From: Lentibacillus sp041689365
GTDB lineage: Bacteria > Bacillota > Bacilli > Bacillales > Amphibacillaceae
Direction of reading: 5' to 3'
Length of the DNA: 64,000 nt
NCBI GenBank assembly: GCA_041689365.1
Contig: JBDNGJ010000092.1
Span: 10,206-74,205 of the forward strand
This document shows positions 40,996-51,088 of the stretch, in pieces. Each line of letters starts with the position of its first letter. Within the stretch, counting starts at the first letter, position 1. Below the pieces are notes generated by a model that was not told the DNA's origin, ran no database searches, and saw nothing but the letters and a program-made list of their open reading frames with translations. Both the position numbers and the translations under genes were made by a program.

Positions 40996-42054
40996 TTAGA
41001 TCCCTCCTGGTCTATTCACTAATTCCGTAATGGTATCCCCAACTTTATGTAAGTGAACAGTCTGATTTACGTGACTTGTCTTCACGGCTGCTTTAGGCAT
41101 TCCATATACAACAGATGATTCTTCAGCTTCGGCAATGATAATGGATTCCGGGTCTGATTCTTTCAATAGATTTATCCCTCGTGATCCATCACTGCCCATT
41201 CCAGTTAACACAGCAGTTATTTTATTGACCCCTTCAACTTCTGCCAATGATTCAAAAAGTACATCAACTGCAGGTCTATGTCCGTTTCTAGGAGGATCTT
41301 TTGTCAATATAATAGTATGTTCAGTTCCAACAGTTTTTATCTTGATATGAAAATTCCCTGGCGCAATGTATGCTGTCCTATTATTTATAAATTCTCCATG
41401 AGACGCTTCTTTAACGCGAATCTCGGCTAATTTATCCAGTCGTTCGGCAAGTGACTTGGTAAACCCTGCAGGCATATGCTGAACAATTAAAATCGATGCC
41501 GCAAAATCTTCTCGTAGATCAGTTAAAATCCGCTGTAATGCTTTCGGTCCCCCGGTAGAAGTGCCAATAGCTACAATTGTTTTAGAGTATCTTCTTGGAG
41601 CAGCAGTATTTGTTACGCTTCCAGATTTCCTTATAGAACTCTTTCTACCTATTTTTGCCTGTGAAGCAACAACAACCTTTGTAATTATCTCGTCTTTTAT
41701 TTCATCAATATTTAATGAAATTGCACCAGATGGCTTTGTAATAAAATCGATAGCACCATTTGATATTGCTTGTACTGTTTTAGATGTTCCTTCCTCAGTT
41801 ACGCTTGAGAGCATAATGACTGGAGTCGGAATTACCTCCATAATGTGTTGTAGTGCTGTCATTCCATCCATTACTGGCATTTCCACATCGAGTGTAACGA
41901 CATCCGGTATATGTTCATGAATTTTTTGAAGTCCGTCCTTGCCATTTCTCGCTGCAGCAACTACCTCTATTCGATCATCACTGGAAAGCATATCTGTTAT
42001 TATTTCACGCATAAAAGCTGAGTCATCAATCACTACAACGCGTATGGGTTTCAT
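40996..42054 (-). CDS. cheB: Chemotaxis methylesterase CheB
   Basis: Receiver plus methylesterase that demethylates receptors. 352 aa. Receiver (1-120) with Asp10, Asp11, the phospho-site Asp56 in VVTLDVEMPVMDG and Lys in DFITKPS. The C-terminal esterase (about 160-345) has the Ser motif IGTSTGGPKALQ, the His in VQHMPAGFT and the Asp in TGMGSDGSRG. Confidence 0.95.
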   Translation of the reverse strand: MKPIRVVVIDDSAFMREIITDMLSSDDRIEVVAAARNGKDGLQKIHEHIPDVVTLDVEMPVMDGMTALQHIMEVIPTPVIMLSSVTEEGTSKTVQAISNGAIDFITKPSGAISLNIDEIKDEIITKVVVASQAKIGRKSSIRKSGSVTNTAAPRRYSKTIVAIGTSTGGPKALQRILTDLREDFAASILIVQHMPAGFTKSLAERLDKLAEIRVKEASHGEFINNRTAYIAPGNFHIKIKTVGTEHTIILTKDPPRNGHRPAVDVLFESLAEVEGVNKITAVLTGMGSDGSRGINLLKESDPESIIIAEAEESSVVYGMPKAAVKTSHVNQTVHLHKVGDTITELVNRPGGI

Positions 42055-42059
42055 GTAAA

Positions 42060-42923
42060 TTACCTCTCCATCATAAACTGCTTTAGTTTTTTTACAAAGG
42101 AAGTAGATTTCTGTTGCTGATATTCAGTGCCATTTAATGTATAGTTGCTGACAATTACTCTTATAGCCTTTGATACAGCGGCCTTATCATCTAATAAAAC
42201 ATATGGTATTTGCCGTATAACTGCAGTTGAAACTATTTTATCATCAGGAAGTATACCTATCTTTTTGACTTCTACATTTAAAAATTGAGCAACAACCCGC
42301 TGAAATCTATCCAATGCCTGGTTTCCGCTTTTAGCTGAGGCTGAACGGTTCATTATAACTGAGATTGGCATATTACCTTTCCTGTTTAATATATGCTTTA
42401 TCATGCCATATGCATCCGTTATAGATGTTGGTTCCGGTGTAGTAATAACAATACATTCATCAGATGCAAGAATCAGCGATAAACTATCATTTGTTGCACC
42501 TGCACCCATATCAAAAATAATATAATCATACAGTTTAACTAGTTCATTATATTGCTTATAAAAGTAATCTCTTTTCTCCTCATCAATCATAAAAAGATCT
42601 GATAATCCCGATCCAGCAGCGATATATGCTAAACCACGTGGCCCTGTTTCTATAATATCATGGACGGATAAGTGGTCAGTAAACATATCGACTATTGTTT
42701 TCTCTGAATGTAAACCTAGTAATATATCAATATTACCCATTCCAACATCCAAATCCAGCAAAAGAACTTTCTTATCTTGATTCAGAAGTTCTAACGAAAA
42801 GTTTAGCGCAACATTTGACTTACCGACACCACCTTTTCCACTTACTATTGCTATTGTTCTTGCCTGTCTTGGATCTTTAGAAATTTCCAATTGACGTCTA
42901 AGGCTTGCAGCTTGATCACGCAT
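42060..42923 (-). CDS. flhG: MinD-like ATPase FlhG (YlxH)
   Basis: Controls flagellar number and position with FlhF. About 287 aa from the ATG at 42923; a longer GTG start overlaps flhF more. The N-terminal activator helix is MRDQAASLRRQL, which stimulates the FlhF GTPase in relatives. Deviant Walker A is SGKGGVGKSN, followed by LLDLDVGMGNIDILL and FDMGAG. It overlaps the flhF end by 8 bases. Confidence 0.93.
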   Translation of the reverse strand: MRDQAASLRRQLEISKDPRQARTIAIVSGKGGVGKSNVALNFSLELLNQDKKVLLLDLDVGMGNIDILLGLHSEKTIVDMFTDHLSVHDIIETGPRGLAYIAAGSGLSDLFMIDEEKRDYFYKQYNELVKLYDYIIFDMGAGATNDSLSLILASDECIVITTPEPTSITDAYGMIKHILNRKGNMPISVIMNRSASAKSGNQALDRFQRVVAQFLNVEVKKIGILPDDKIVSTAVIRQIPYVLLDDKAAVSKAIRVIVSNYTLNGTEYQQQKSTSFVKKLKQFMMER

Positions 42924-44031
42924 CACTATGTTCACCTACTATATAACTGCTAATGAGATTCGGGGATGGTTCAATTATATCATCCGGTACATCCTGCCCA
43001 TTTGTCATAAATGCTACCCCTACATTTTTCTTTAGCGCAATGTTCAACATGCTGCCATATTGTCTTGTCTCATCCACTTTAGTAAAGATCACCTCATTAA
43101 TTGATAAATGATGGAACTGATCAAATATTTCTGTTACATCTTTCGGCTTCGCTGTCATGGATAATACCAAATACGTTTCGATAGAAGCATTAAATTCGAT
43201 ACTATTCTGCAGCTCTTTTACGTATTTTTCATCTCGAAAATTACGTCCAGCAGTATCAACAAGAATTAAATCATAGGACTTAAACTTTTCAACAGCACCC
43301 TTATAATCGTCAATATTGTAAGCAACCTCAATCGGAATATCCAGTATTTTTGAATATGTTTTTAATTGCTCTATCGCCGCAATTCGATATGTATCAGCAG
43401 TTATAAATGCAACCTTTTTGTTATCTTTCAGCATACTGGCCGCTGCAACCTTTGCAATAGTTGTTGTTTTTCCAACCCCTGTTGGTCCAACAAATTGAAT
43501 AATCTTCTTCTGATATGTTAGTCCCTTAAAAGGCAGCTCACTCAACCTGTTTTCTATTTCTGTCTTTGTTTCATCCATAATAATATCTTGAGTTGGCGTA
43601 AACTCTGGTAATTTATCATGTTTGTTTATAATAGTATCAATTATACTTTTTGCTAAATCCTCATTAATTTCCTGATGTATCAAATAGTAAAACATAAATT
43701 GATACTCATCTGGATAATCGTTATTTCTATTCGATGACTGCAATTCAACAATTTTCTTTAAGTGTCGTATTTCGTTTAAAATAGTATCATCTTCCATACT
43801 TGCAGCATTCTTAATACTTGTTGTATCTTTTATCGGATTTTGCTGTTTTGGTGGTTGAGGCTGTGGATCAAGTGCAGCAATTACTTCAATATTTCTTTTC
43901 TTAAAAAATCCTAAAAAGCCACCATGAAAAATCTCTTTTGAGTTTAGAATAACAGCTTCAGATCCTAGTTCTTTGCGTATTCGGTTCATCGCCTCTGGCA
44001 TTGTAGATGCTACATACTTTTTTACCTTCAT
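42916..44031 (-). CDS. flhF: Flagellar SRP-type GTPase FlhF
   Basis: SRP/SRP-receptor family GTPase for flagellar placement. 371 aa. N-terminal basic region (KKYVASTMPEAMNRIRKELG), helical N domain, then the G domain with GPTGVGKTTTIAKVA near residue 183, DTAGRN and TKVDE. Overlaps the flhA end by four bases (ATGA), so translation is coupled. Confidence 0.95.
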   Translation of the reverse strand: MKVKKYVASTMPEAMNRIRKELGSEAVILNSKEIFHGGFLGFFKKRNIEVIAALDPQPQPPKQQNPIKDTTSIKNAASMEDDTILNEIRHLKKIVELQSSNRNNDYPDEYQFMFYYLIHQEINEDLAKSIIDTIINKHDKLPEFTPTQDIIMDETKTEIENRLSELPFKGLTYQKKIIQFVGPTGVGKTTTIAKVAAASMLKDNKKVAFITADTYRIAAIEQLKTYSKILDIPIEVAYNIDDYKGAVEKFKSYDLILVDTAGRNFRDEKYVKELQNSIEFNASIETYLVLSMTAKPKDVTEIFDQFHHLSINEVIFTKVDETRQYGSMLNIALKKNVGVAFMTNGQDVPDDIIEPSPNLISSYIVGEHSDA

Positions 44032-46061
44032 GCTACATTCACCACCCCAACACTTTGTATTTGAACATTTGGTTCTAATTCGTTATAAGATAGCACAACC
44101 ACTTGTGGAAGAAACCGATCCAGTAACTGTTTGAGATACATTCTAATTGCAGGAGAGCATAAAACAACAGCCGTTTCTTCTTGTAATGTAAGCTTCTCCA
44201 CTTCATCATGAAGTGTTTTCACAATAACTTGTTGTGACTCTGGGTCTAACGCTAGATAATTACCATGCTCAGTCTGTTGAATATTTTCTGCGATCATTTT
44301 TTCTACTTTACCTGATACAGTAATCACTTTCAGTGACATATCGTCCGCAGCATATTGTTTAGTTATTTGTGATGATAATGACTGCCGAACGTATTCAGTT
44401 AATAGTTCCGTATCATTTGTCATCTTGCCAAAGTCAGCGAGCGTTTCAAAAATAATTGGAAGATTTCGAATCGAGATATTCTCTCTAAGCAGTTTGGCCA
44501 AAACTTTTTGAACGTCTCCAACCGCCAATGGCTCTGGAGTTACCTCTTCTACCAGGATTGGATAATTTTCTTTCAAGTGATCAATTAATTGCTTCGTCTC
44601 TTGACGGCCTAAAAGTGCATGTGCATTTTGTTTGATTATTTCCGTGATATGAGTCGATACAACTGATGGAGGGTCAACCACCGTGTATCCGGATAACTCT
44701 GCATCATCCTTATTCTCTTCACTAATCCATTTTGCCGGTAAACCAAATGCAGGCTCTTTCGTTTCGATACCATCTATCTCTTCATCATCTATGTCGGGTG
44801 TCATTGCCAAATAATGGTCAAGCAATAATTCTCCAAATGCGACTTCATTTCCCTTTATTTTTAACCGGTATTCATTCGGGTTTAGCTGAATGTTGTCTCG
44901 TATTCGTACTACAGGGACTACAATACCTAATTCGATAGCAAGTTGTCTTCGTATCATTACTACTCGGTCAAGCAAATCACCGCCTTGACTTGCATCGACT
45001 AATGGAATGAGCGCATAGCCAAATTCGAATTCAATAGGATCCATGTTTAATAGATTCACTACACTTTCGGGTGACTTCATTGAAGACGATTCTGTCTGCT
45101 CTTCTTCCTCGATATCAGGCTCATCTTTTTCATCAGGTGATCTTAGTAGTACATATCCTCCTAATGCTAATAGTCCAGCCATCGTGGTTGTCAGGAAGAA
45201 ATTAATGGGTGTAAACCCAAGCAGGAATAACGTACCAGCTGCAATAAATAATAGTTTCGGATATTGCAGCAGCTGTTCCGTTACATCGCTGCCCAAATTA
45301 CCGGTTGATGTTGTTCTTGTAACTACAATCCCTGTAGCAGTCGCAATTAATAGTGCAGGTATCTGACTTACCAACCCATCGCCAACAGTAAGACGCATAT
45401 ATGTATTCATTGCTTCTGTAAAGGTGAAATCCATCTGAACCATACCAATAACAAGCCCAAAGATAATATTAATTAAAACAATAATAATCCCAGCTATGGC
45501 ATCACCCTTCACAAATTTACTTGCCCCATCCATAGCACCATGGAAATCAGCTTCACTTTCTACTTTCTCACGACGTTCCTTAGCTTGTTGCTCAGAAATT
45601 AATCCAGCATTTAAATCAGCATCAATACTCATCTGCTTACCAGGCATAGCATCTAATGTGAACCTTGCAGCAACTTCAGATACTCGCTCTGCACCTTTTG
45701 TAATAACTAAAAATTGAATAATAACTAGAATAACAAATACAACAAAACCTACAAGCGGGTTATCGCCAATTACAAAGGATCCGAATGTAGCAATAACACC
45801 ACCAGCTTCTGCCTCAGATAATATTGATCTTGTAGTCGAAACGTTCAAAGCAAGCCGGAACAATGTCAATAACAATAAGAGAGAAGGAAATATCGAAAAC
45901 TGCAATGCTTCACGTGTATTCATCGAAACAAGAATAACGATAAGTGCTAAAGATATATTACATAAAATTAGAATACTTAATAGCCACCCTGGTAAAGGGA
46001 CGACAAGCATAACTATAATTAAAATTACTCCTAATAGTACAGATAAATCACGTGCTTTCAT
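44028..46061 (-). CDS. flhA: Flagellar export gate protein FlhA
   Basis: Large export-gate component. 677 aa. The N-terminal half holds seven or eight membrane segments with the conserved cytoplasmic loop (RFTLDAMPGKQMSIDADLN). The C-terminal cytoplasmic half (from about residue 330) forms the chaperone-docking ring. ATG with AAGGAGAGA site. Same order as B. subtilis, between flhB and flhF. Confidence 0.96.
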   Translation of the reverse strand: MKARDLSVLLGVILIIVMLVVPLPGWLLSILILCNISLALIVILVSMNTREALQFSIFPSLLLLLTLFRLALNVSTTRSILSEAEAGGVIATFGSFVIGDNPLVGFVVFVILVIIQFLVITKGAERVSEVAARFTLDAMPGKQMSIDADLNAGLISEQQAKERREKVESEADFHGAMDGASKFVKGDAIAGIIIVLINIIFGLVIGMVQMDFTFTEAMNTYMRLTVGDGLVSQIPALLIATATGIVVTRTTSTGNLGSDVTEQLLQYPKLLFIAAGTLFLLGFTPINFFLTTTMAGLLALGGYVLLRSPDEKDEPDIEEEEQTESSSMKSPESVVNLLNMDPIEFEFGYALIPLVDASQGGDLLDRVVMIRRQLAIELGIVVPVVRIRDNIQLNPNEYRLKIKGNEVAFGELLLDHYLAMTPDIDDEEIDGIETKEPAFGLPAKWISEENKDDAELSGYTVVDPPSVVSTHITEIIKQNAHALLGRQETKQLIDHLKENYPILVEEVTPEPLAVGDVQKVLAKLLRENISIRNLPIIFETLADFGKMTNDTELLTEYVRQSLSSQITKQYAADDMSLKVITVSGKVEKMIAENIQQTEHGNYLALDPESQQVIVKTLHDEVEKLTLQEETAVVLCSPAIRMYLKQLLDRFLPQVVVLSYNELEPNVQIQSVGVVNVA

Positions 46062-46076
46062 AGATGATGTCTCTCC

Positions 46077-47168
46077 TTATTGCCCAACTTTTTTCTCTAA
46101 CCTGTATACGTAAGCAAGCATCTCAGCTACAGCCTGGTAAAATTCTTCTGGTATAATATCACCAATTTCAATGACATCATATAATGTTCTTGCCAATGGT
46201 TTATTTTCAACTGTAACCACATTGTTTGCTTTAGCAATCTCCCTAATTTTGAATGCTATCTGATCGACTCCTTTTGCAACAACATATGGAGCAGAAGCCT
46301 TATCTTCATCATACTTAATCGCAATAGCGAAATGGGTAGGGTTCGTAATTACCACATCTGCCGAGGGAACTTCACTCATCATCCTTCTTGTCGCCATTTG
46401 ACGCTGCTTTTCTTTAATTTTCGCCTTGATTTGAGGGTCTCCCTCAATATTTTTATGCTCATCTTTAACATCTTTTTTCGACATCTTTAAACTTTTTTCA
46501 AAGTCATATTTTTGATATGTATAATCAAAAACAGATAGGAACAACAATGCGAACGCTGCTGAAACACCCATAATAATTGTGATTCTCCCAAAGAAACCAA
46601 TTGCATTTTCCGCGGTTTTAAACGCAAGCATCATCATCTCGTCTTTATATATCCAAATAATTAAAAATGTAATTGCTCCAATAAAGGCGATTTTTAATAG
46701 AGATTTCAGTAACTCAACTAAAGCTCGAGCTGAGAATATTTTTTTTGCACCTTGAATAGGATCAAGTTTCTTCAAATCCAGCTTTAGTGGTTCTGTTGTA
46801 AACAAAAATCCGATTTGTGTGAAATTGGCAGCCAGACCTGCAAGTATTGCAACTGCCATAATAGGTGCCAGCATTTTTAAAAGTTCCATTGATGTTTCTG
46901 TTAACACCCGGCCAACAGTCGGAATCGTTACATCCCAGTTTATATATTCGGTAAAAGTATGTTGAAACATCGTTGTCATGATGTCTTTCATGAAACCACC
47001 AAACACTACTAAAATTACAAAACAAAAAAACAATAGAAATGCTGTGTTTATGTCCTGACTTTTTGCTACCTTCCCTTTTTTCCGTTCATCCTGCCGTTTC
47101 TTAGGTGTAGCTTTTTCAGTTTTTTCATCTGCGCCTGCAAAGAATTGTAAATCCAGTTCCAAGTGCAT
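46077..47168 (-). CDS. flhB: Flagellar export switch protein FlhB
   Basis: Switches export specificity from rod/hook to filament. About 363 aa from the ATG at 47168 (GGAGGTG site). Four membrane segments in the first ~210 residues, then the autocleavage motif NPTH near residue 275 (VVITNPTHFAIAIKYD). Follows fliR directly. Confidence 0.95.
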   Translation of the reverse strand: MHLELDLQFFAGADEKTEKATPKKRQDERKKGKVAKSQDINTAFLLFFCFVILVVFGGFMKDIMTTMFQHTFTEYINWDVTIPTVGRVLTETSMELLKMLAPIMAVAILAGLAANFTQIGFLFTTEPLKLDLKKLDPIQGAKKIFSARALVELLKSLLKIAFIGAITFLIIWIYKDEMMMLAFKTAENAIGFFGRITIIMGVSAAFALLFLSVFDYTYQKYDFEKSLKMSKKDVKDEHKNIEGDPQIKAKIKEKQRQMATRRMMSEVPSADVVITNPTHFAIAIKYDEDKASAPYVVAKGVDQIAFKIREIAKANNVVTVENKPLARTLYDVIEIGDIIPEEFYQAVAEMLAYVYRLEKKVGQ

Positions 47169-47169
47169 A

Positions 47170-47949
47170 TTAAGCACCTCCGAATAATTGCATTAGCCCT
47201 CGCATAGCGTCAAATGTGGTTTCAAAAAGGCTCTTTACCAATACGACGTACAGACTGAGGAAAAATAAGATAACCACAAAACTAACGAAAATTTTGATCG
47301 GTAAACCTACTACAAAAACGTTTAACTGCGGTACGGCTCTGGCAATGATCCCTAATGCGACATCGACTAAAAATAAACAGCCAACAATTGGTATTGCCAT
47401 TTGGAAAGCTATTAAAAACATTTTGTTAAACGTAGTAATGACAAATTCAGCAATTGTCCCATCCTCAAATGGAATAAAAGATTGCATCGGTATTAAATTA
47501 TAACTGTAAAAAATTCCATCTATTAACAAATGATGACCATTTACCGATAATAAGAATAACAGGGCAATTATATAGAGGTATTGACCTGTTAAGGGACTTT
47601 GAGCACCTGTTTGCGGGTCAATTACATTAGCAATCGCAAAGCCCATTTGAAAATCAATGAAACCACCAGCAATTTGAATGGCTGAAAGGATAATATAAGC
47701 TAATAAGCCTATTAGCAGACCAACGATTGCTTCCTTCATTAATAAAAATAAATACATGTTATCGATTGGGACGTTCGATGAGTCAACGGTATAATACATT
47801 ACTAATGCCAGAAAAAACGAAAAACCAATCTTAAACGGCGTCGGAATTGTCCGATATGAAAATAACGGAACGGTCGCAAAAAAAGCTGCAACCCGTACAA
47901 AAATAAGTAAAAAAACAGGAATACTCGAAAGATTAATAATATCTAACAT
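47170..47949 (-). CDS. fliR: Flagellar export gate protein FliR
   Basis: Export-gate core protein. 259 aa with about six hydrophobic segments, including FLLIFVRVAAFFATVPLFSYRTIP near the start and GGFIDFQMGFAIANVIDPQTG. Three bases after fliQ. Confidence 0.94.
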   Translation of the reverse strand: MLDIINLSSIPVFLLIFVRVAAFFATVPLFSYRTIPTPFKIGFSFFLALVMYYTVDSSNVPIDNMYLFLLMKEAIVGLLIGLLAYIILSAIQIAGGFIDFQMGFAIANVIDPQTGAQSPLTGQYLYIIALLFLLSVNGHHLLIDGIFYSYNLIPMQSFIPFEDGTIAEFVITTFNKMFLIAFQMAIPIVGCLFLVDVALGIIARAVPQLNVFVVGLPIKIFVSFVVILFFLSLYVVLVKSLFETTFDAMRGLMQLFGGA

Positions 47950-47952
47950 GTT

Positions 47953-48222
47953 TTACCCTACAAACTGATTCAGATTTTGATATAAATTCACCGTGAATTC
48001 GACCATTTTTGTAAGCATCCATGGTCCAAAAAATACAAGCCCTACTAACACAGCAACAATTTTTGGAATAAAGGCTAGTGTCTGCTCCTGTATTTGAGTT
48101 GTGGCCTGAAAAATACTGACAAGAAGTCCAACAGCTAATGCCAGAATCAGCAATGGACCTGATATAAGTAAAATAACATAAACACCTTTTTCAGCTAAGG
48201 TTAATACAAACTCACTCGTCAA
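47953..48222 (-). CDS. fliQ: Flagellar export gate protein FliQ
   Basis: 89-aa hairpin membrane protein with two hydrophobic segments and the conserved middle VSIFQATTQIQEQTLAFIPK. Between fliP and fliR as usual. Confidence 0.95.
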   Translation of the reverse strand: MTSEFVLTLAEKGVYVILLISGPLLILALAVGLLVSIFQATTQIQEQTLAFIPKIVAVLVGLVFFGPWMLTKMVEFTVNLYQNLNQFVG

Positions 48223-48237
48223 ATATAAACACCTGCC

Positions 48238-48903
48238 TTAAAACCCTTTTAATAATGACTGGGTAATCAAGTACCAGCCATCTACTAACACAAACAACAA
48301 TATTTTAAATGGCAATGAAATCATTACTGGCGGTAACATCATCATCCCCATTGACATTAGAACACTTGCAACAGCCATATCAATGATCAAAAACGGAACA
48401 AATATCATAAAACCCATCTGAAAGGCCGTCTTCAACTCGCTTATCGCGAAAGCTGGTACCAATGTAGTTAATGGAATATCCTGTATATTATCTGGTTTGT
48501 CAATTTCTGCATAATTCATAAATAATGCCAGGTCTTTTTGCCGTGTATGTTTTGACATAAATTCTTTCATCGGTGTACTTGCCCGCTCATATGCTTCATC
48601 CAATGTTATTTCTTCTTCAAAAAGCGGCTGTAACGCCTCATCATGAACCTCACTAAACGTTGGTGCCATTACGAAAAACGTAAGAAACAAGGCTAGCCCA
48701 ATTAACACTTGATTTGGTGGCATCTGCTGTGTAGCAAGTGATGTTCTAACAAATGACAAAACAATAATTATTCTGGTAAAGCTCGTCATCAGAATTAGTA
48801 TACTTGGAGCTAACGATAATACTGTAAGTAGAAGCAGTAATTTCACTGATGTTGAAACAGATGAAGGATCAGATCCAGAAAACATATCTACAAATTCATT
48901 CAT
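48238..48903 (-). CDS. fliP: Flagellar export gate protein FliP
   Basis: 221 aa, four membrane segments, with TSFTRIIIVLSFVRTSLATQ, PPNQVLIGLALFLTFFVMAP and the C-terminal MMMLPPVMISLPFKILLFVL. Nearly colinear with B. subtilis FliP, including the absence of a long signal peptide. Overlaps the fliO end by 8 bases. Confidence 0.95.
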   Translation of the reverse strand: MNEFVDMFSGSDPSSVSTSVKLLLLLTVLSLAPSILILMTSFTRIIIVLSFVRTSLATQQMPPNQVLIGLALFLTFFVMAPTFSEVHDEALQPLFEEEITLDEAYERASTPMKEFMSKHTRQKDLALFMNYAEIDKPDNIQDIPLTTLVPAFAISELKTAFQMGFMIFVPFLIIDMAVASVLMSMGMMMLPPVMISLPFKILLFVLVDGWYLITQSLLKGF

Positions 48904-49549
48904 GTCTATCTTCCTTCTGTTTACGTTGATTGATTAACTTTGCTCTGCTTTGTTTCAATTTACTTAATTCACTTGAAAACATATTTTTAAAATCTTTCTT
49001 AGATTGAGTATCTTCATCTGTATCTGTTTTTTGTTGAAAAACAGACGTTAATAATGACTTTGTTTGAGCTTCATTTGATTTATTATTATGTAATATCTCA
49101 TTTTTCGCTTCTTCTTCGCTAATTTCCTGCAGCATTTCAACATTCTCACCAACACCTATAATAAAGATTCTGGATCCTATCCGAACAAGCTGAATGGATT
49201 TATTAGGTCCAACTGAGATGCCACCTAAGTTCTCCAACGCATTGACCTGTTGAAACAGTTTATTACGTTTACTTAAAAACTTAAGTAATAAATATATAAG
49301 TCCAAGTACTAAAAGTAAGGCAAAAAACATTTTGACCAAGTTAAATAGTAAAGATCCATTACTCATTCCACCTGATTCTTCATTACTTTTAGTTTCATTA
49401 GGAGTTGTTTCAGATTGTGTACAATCCGCTTCTTCCTCGAGACATTTTTCTACACTAGGTCCCGCCTCAATAATCACCGGATTCGAAGCAGTAAAAATGA
49501 AAGCTATGATACAAACACATAAACCTATTTTATTTATCACTATACTCAC
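48896..49549 (-). CDS. fliO: FliO/FliZ family flagellar biosynthesis protein
   Basis: 217 aa (called FliZ in B. subtilis). An N-terminal signal-like segment (about 5-27), an acidic linker with two Cys residues, one membrane segment (about 64-88), then a small cytoplasmic domain (LGGISVGPNKSIQLVRIG). Helps assemble FliP in relatives. Charged, variable C-terminal tail. Confidence 0.88.
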   Translation of the reverse strand: MSIVINKIGLCVCIIAFIFTASNPVIIEAGPSVEKCLEEEADCTQSETTPNETKSNEESGGMSNGSLLFNLVKMFFALLLVLGLIYLLLKFLSKRNKLFQQVNALENLGGISVGPNKSIQLVRIGSRIFIIGVGENVEMLQEISEEEAKNEILHNNKSNEAQTKSLLTSVFQQKTDTDEDTQSKKDFKNMFSSELSKLKQSRAKLINQRKQKEDRHE

Positions 49550-49556
49550 TCGTTTC

Positions 49557-49919
49557 TTAATCTAGCGCCTTCTGGATTGCTTCAACAACTCGTTCTGCCT
49601 GGAACGGTTTAACGATAAAATCTTTTGCTCCGGCCTGTATAGCATCTATAACCATCGCTTGTTGCCCCATAGCTGAGCACATAATTATATTTGCATCACC
49701 ATCTAATTGTTTTATTTCTTTTAAAGCAGCTAACCCGTCCATCTCTGGCATCGTAATATCGAGTGTAACAAGATCAGGCTTCAGTTCCTTATACTTCTCA
49801 ATTGCCTCTACGCCATCCTGTGCTTCACCAACAACTTCAAATCCATTTTTACTTAAAATATCTTTGATCATCATACGCATAAAAGCTGCGTCATCTACTA
49901 TTAATATTTGTTTTGCCAT
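49557..49919 (-). CDS. cheY: Chemotaxis response regulator CheY
   Basis: 120-aa single receiver domain. Acid pocket Asp9-Asp10, phospho-site Asp54 in LVTLDITMPEMDG, Ser/Thr region IIMCSAMG and Lys in FIVKPFQAE. CheY-P binds FliM and, in Bacillus, promotes the default run direction. Between fliY and fliO. Confidence 0.96.
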   Translation of the reverse strand: MAKQILIVDDAAFMRMMIKDILSKNGFEVVGEAQDGVEAIEKYKELKPDLVTLDITMPEMDGLAALKEIKQLDGDANIIMCSAMGQQAMVIDAIQAGAKDFIVKPFQAERVVEAIQKALD

Positions 49920-49945
49920 TGCAGTAATCTCCCTTTAAGATAGTA

Positions 49946-51088
49946 TTATTTTAGTTTCATTAAACGGTCAGTTCTGCTGCTGATATCCGTTACGCGAACA
50001 CCAAAGTTCTCATCTATTACCACTACTTCGCCTTTAGCAATTAATTTTTCGTTAACTAGGATATCTACCGGTTCGCCCGCAAGTTTGTCCAATTCAATGA
50101 TAGACCCAGCCGACAGCTCTAAAATATCCTTAATGGTCCTGTTTGTACGACCTAGTTCTACCGTTACTTTTAATGGTATATCCAAAAGCATATCCAGATT
50201 ACGCTGTTCATTTTTATTTAACTCAACCTGTTCAAAATTCGAAAAAGTTGCTTGCTGAATAGTAGAATTATCTTGGTCAATTGTATCTCCAAGGTATTGA
50301 GAACTCTTAGACTTCTGCTGTTCTGAATAATTCTTTTGTTCTGTTTTTACTTTTGGTTTTTCAGCTGTTACAGTTGCCTCTTTTTCCACATCGGATGAAG
50401 ATTTATTCAGCAGCTGTTCAACCAGTTCCTTGGCAAATCGAACGGGTATCAACTGCATTATATTTGAATCTATCAGGTTACCAACTTTCAGCTGGAATGA
50501 AACTTTAACAAAATGTTCTTCATCAGAAATAGATTCTTCACTTTCATTGCCATCCGTTTTTTCAAGATTAATAGTTGGCGGTGATATATCAACACGCTTA
50601 CCAAATACCGTTGACATACTCGTTGCTGCTGTACCCATCATCTGATTCATCGCTTCCTGAACAGCACTAAGATGGATTTCATTCAATTCATTATCAGGAG
50701 AAGCTCCATTACCACCCAGCATAATGTCCGAGATTACAGCAGCATCTTCTGACTTCATAACCAGTACATTCTGGCCATTGAAACCTTCAATATAATTCAC
50801 CTGAATGTTTACATGTTCAAAATCTAACACATTATTCATTTCTGTATTTTTAATAACAGAAACCTTTGTTGTTGTAATATCTACTTTTTGATTTAGTAGA
50901 GTCGATAATGTTGTTGCCGAGCTTCCAAAAGAAATATTACCTATTTCACCGAGAGTATCTATTTCGATTGTAGACAAAGAATTTAAGCTATCAATTGAAT
51001 CTTTTGCTTGGTTATCCATCTCGTCTTCTTCTTCACCCACTTTCAGGAGTGCATCTATTTCATCCTGGGAAAGCATGCCGTCATTCAT
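49946..51088 (-). CDS. fliY: Flagellar switch phosphatase FliY
   Basis: Switch component combining a CheY-P phosphatase with a FliN-type C-ring domain. About 380 aa from the ATG at 51088, whose site is a run of G; the longer ORF start reaches into fliM without need. N-terminal CheY-binding peptide LSQDEIDALLK, CheC-like helices IDTLGEIGNISFGSSATTLS and VQEAMNQMMGTAATSMSTVF, a Gln/Ser-rich linker, and a C-terminal SpoA domain (VTVELGRTNRTIKDIL). Confidence 0.95.
   Translation of the reverse strand: MNDGMLSQDEIDALLKVGEEEDEMDNQAKDSIDSLNSLSTIEIDTLGEIGNISFGSSATTLSTLLNQKVDITTTKVSVIKNTEMNNVLDFEHVNIQVNYIEGFNGQNVLVMKSEDAAVISDIMLGGNGASPDNELNEIHLSAVQEAMNQMMGTAATSMSTVFGKRVDISPPTINLEKTDGNESEESISDEEHFVKVSFQLKVGNLIDSNIMQLIPVRFAKELVEQLLNKSSSDVEKEATVTAEKPKVKTEQKNYSEQQKSKSSQYLGDTIDQDNSTIQQATFSNFEQVELNKNEQRNLDMLLDIPLKVTVELGRTNRTIKDILELSAGSIIELDKLAGEPVDILVNEKLIAKGEVVVIDENFGVRVTDISSRTDRLMKLK

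Noticed and set aside
41561..41920. 119-aa plus-strand ORF opposite cheB
   Set aside because: Antisense shadow of a conserved gene; no ribosome site or homology pattern.
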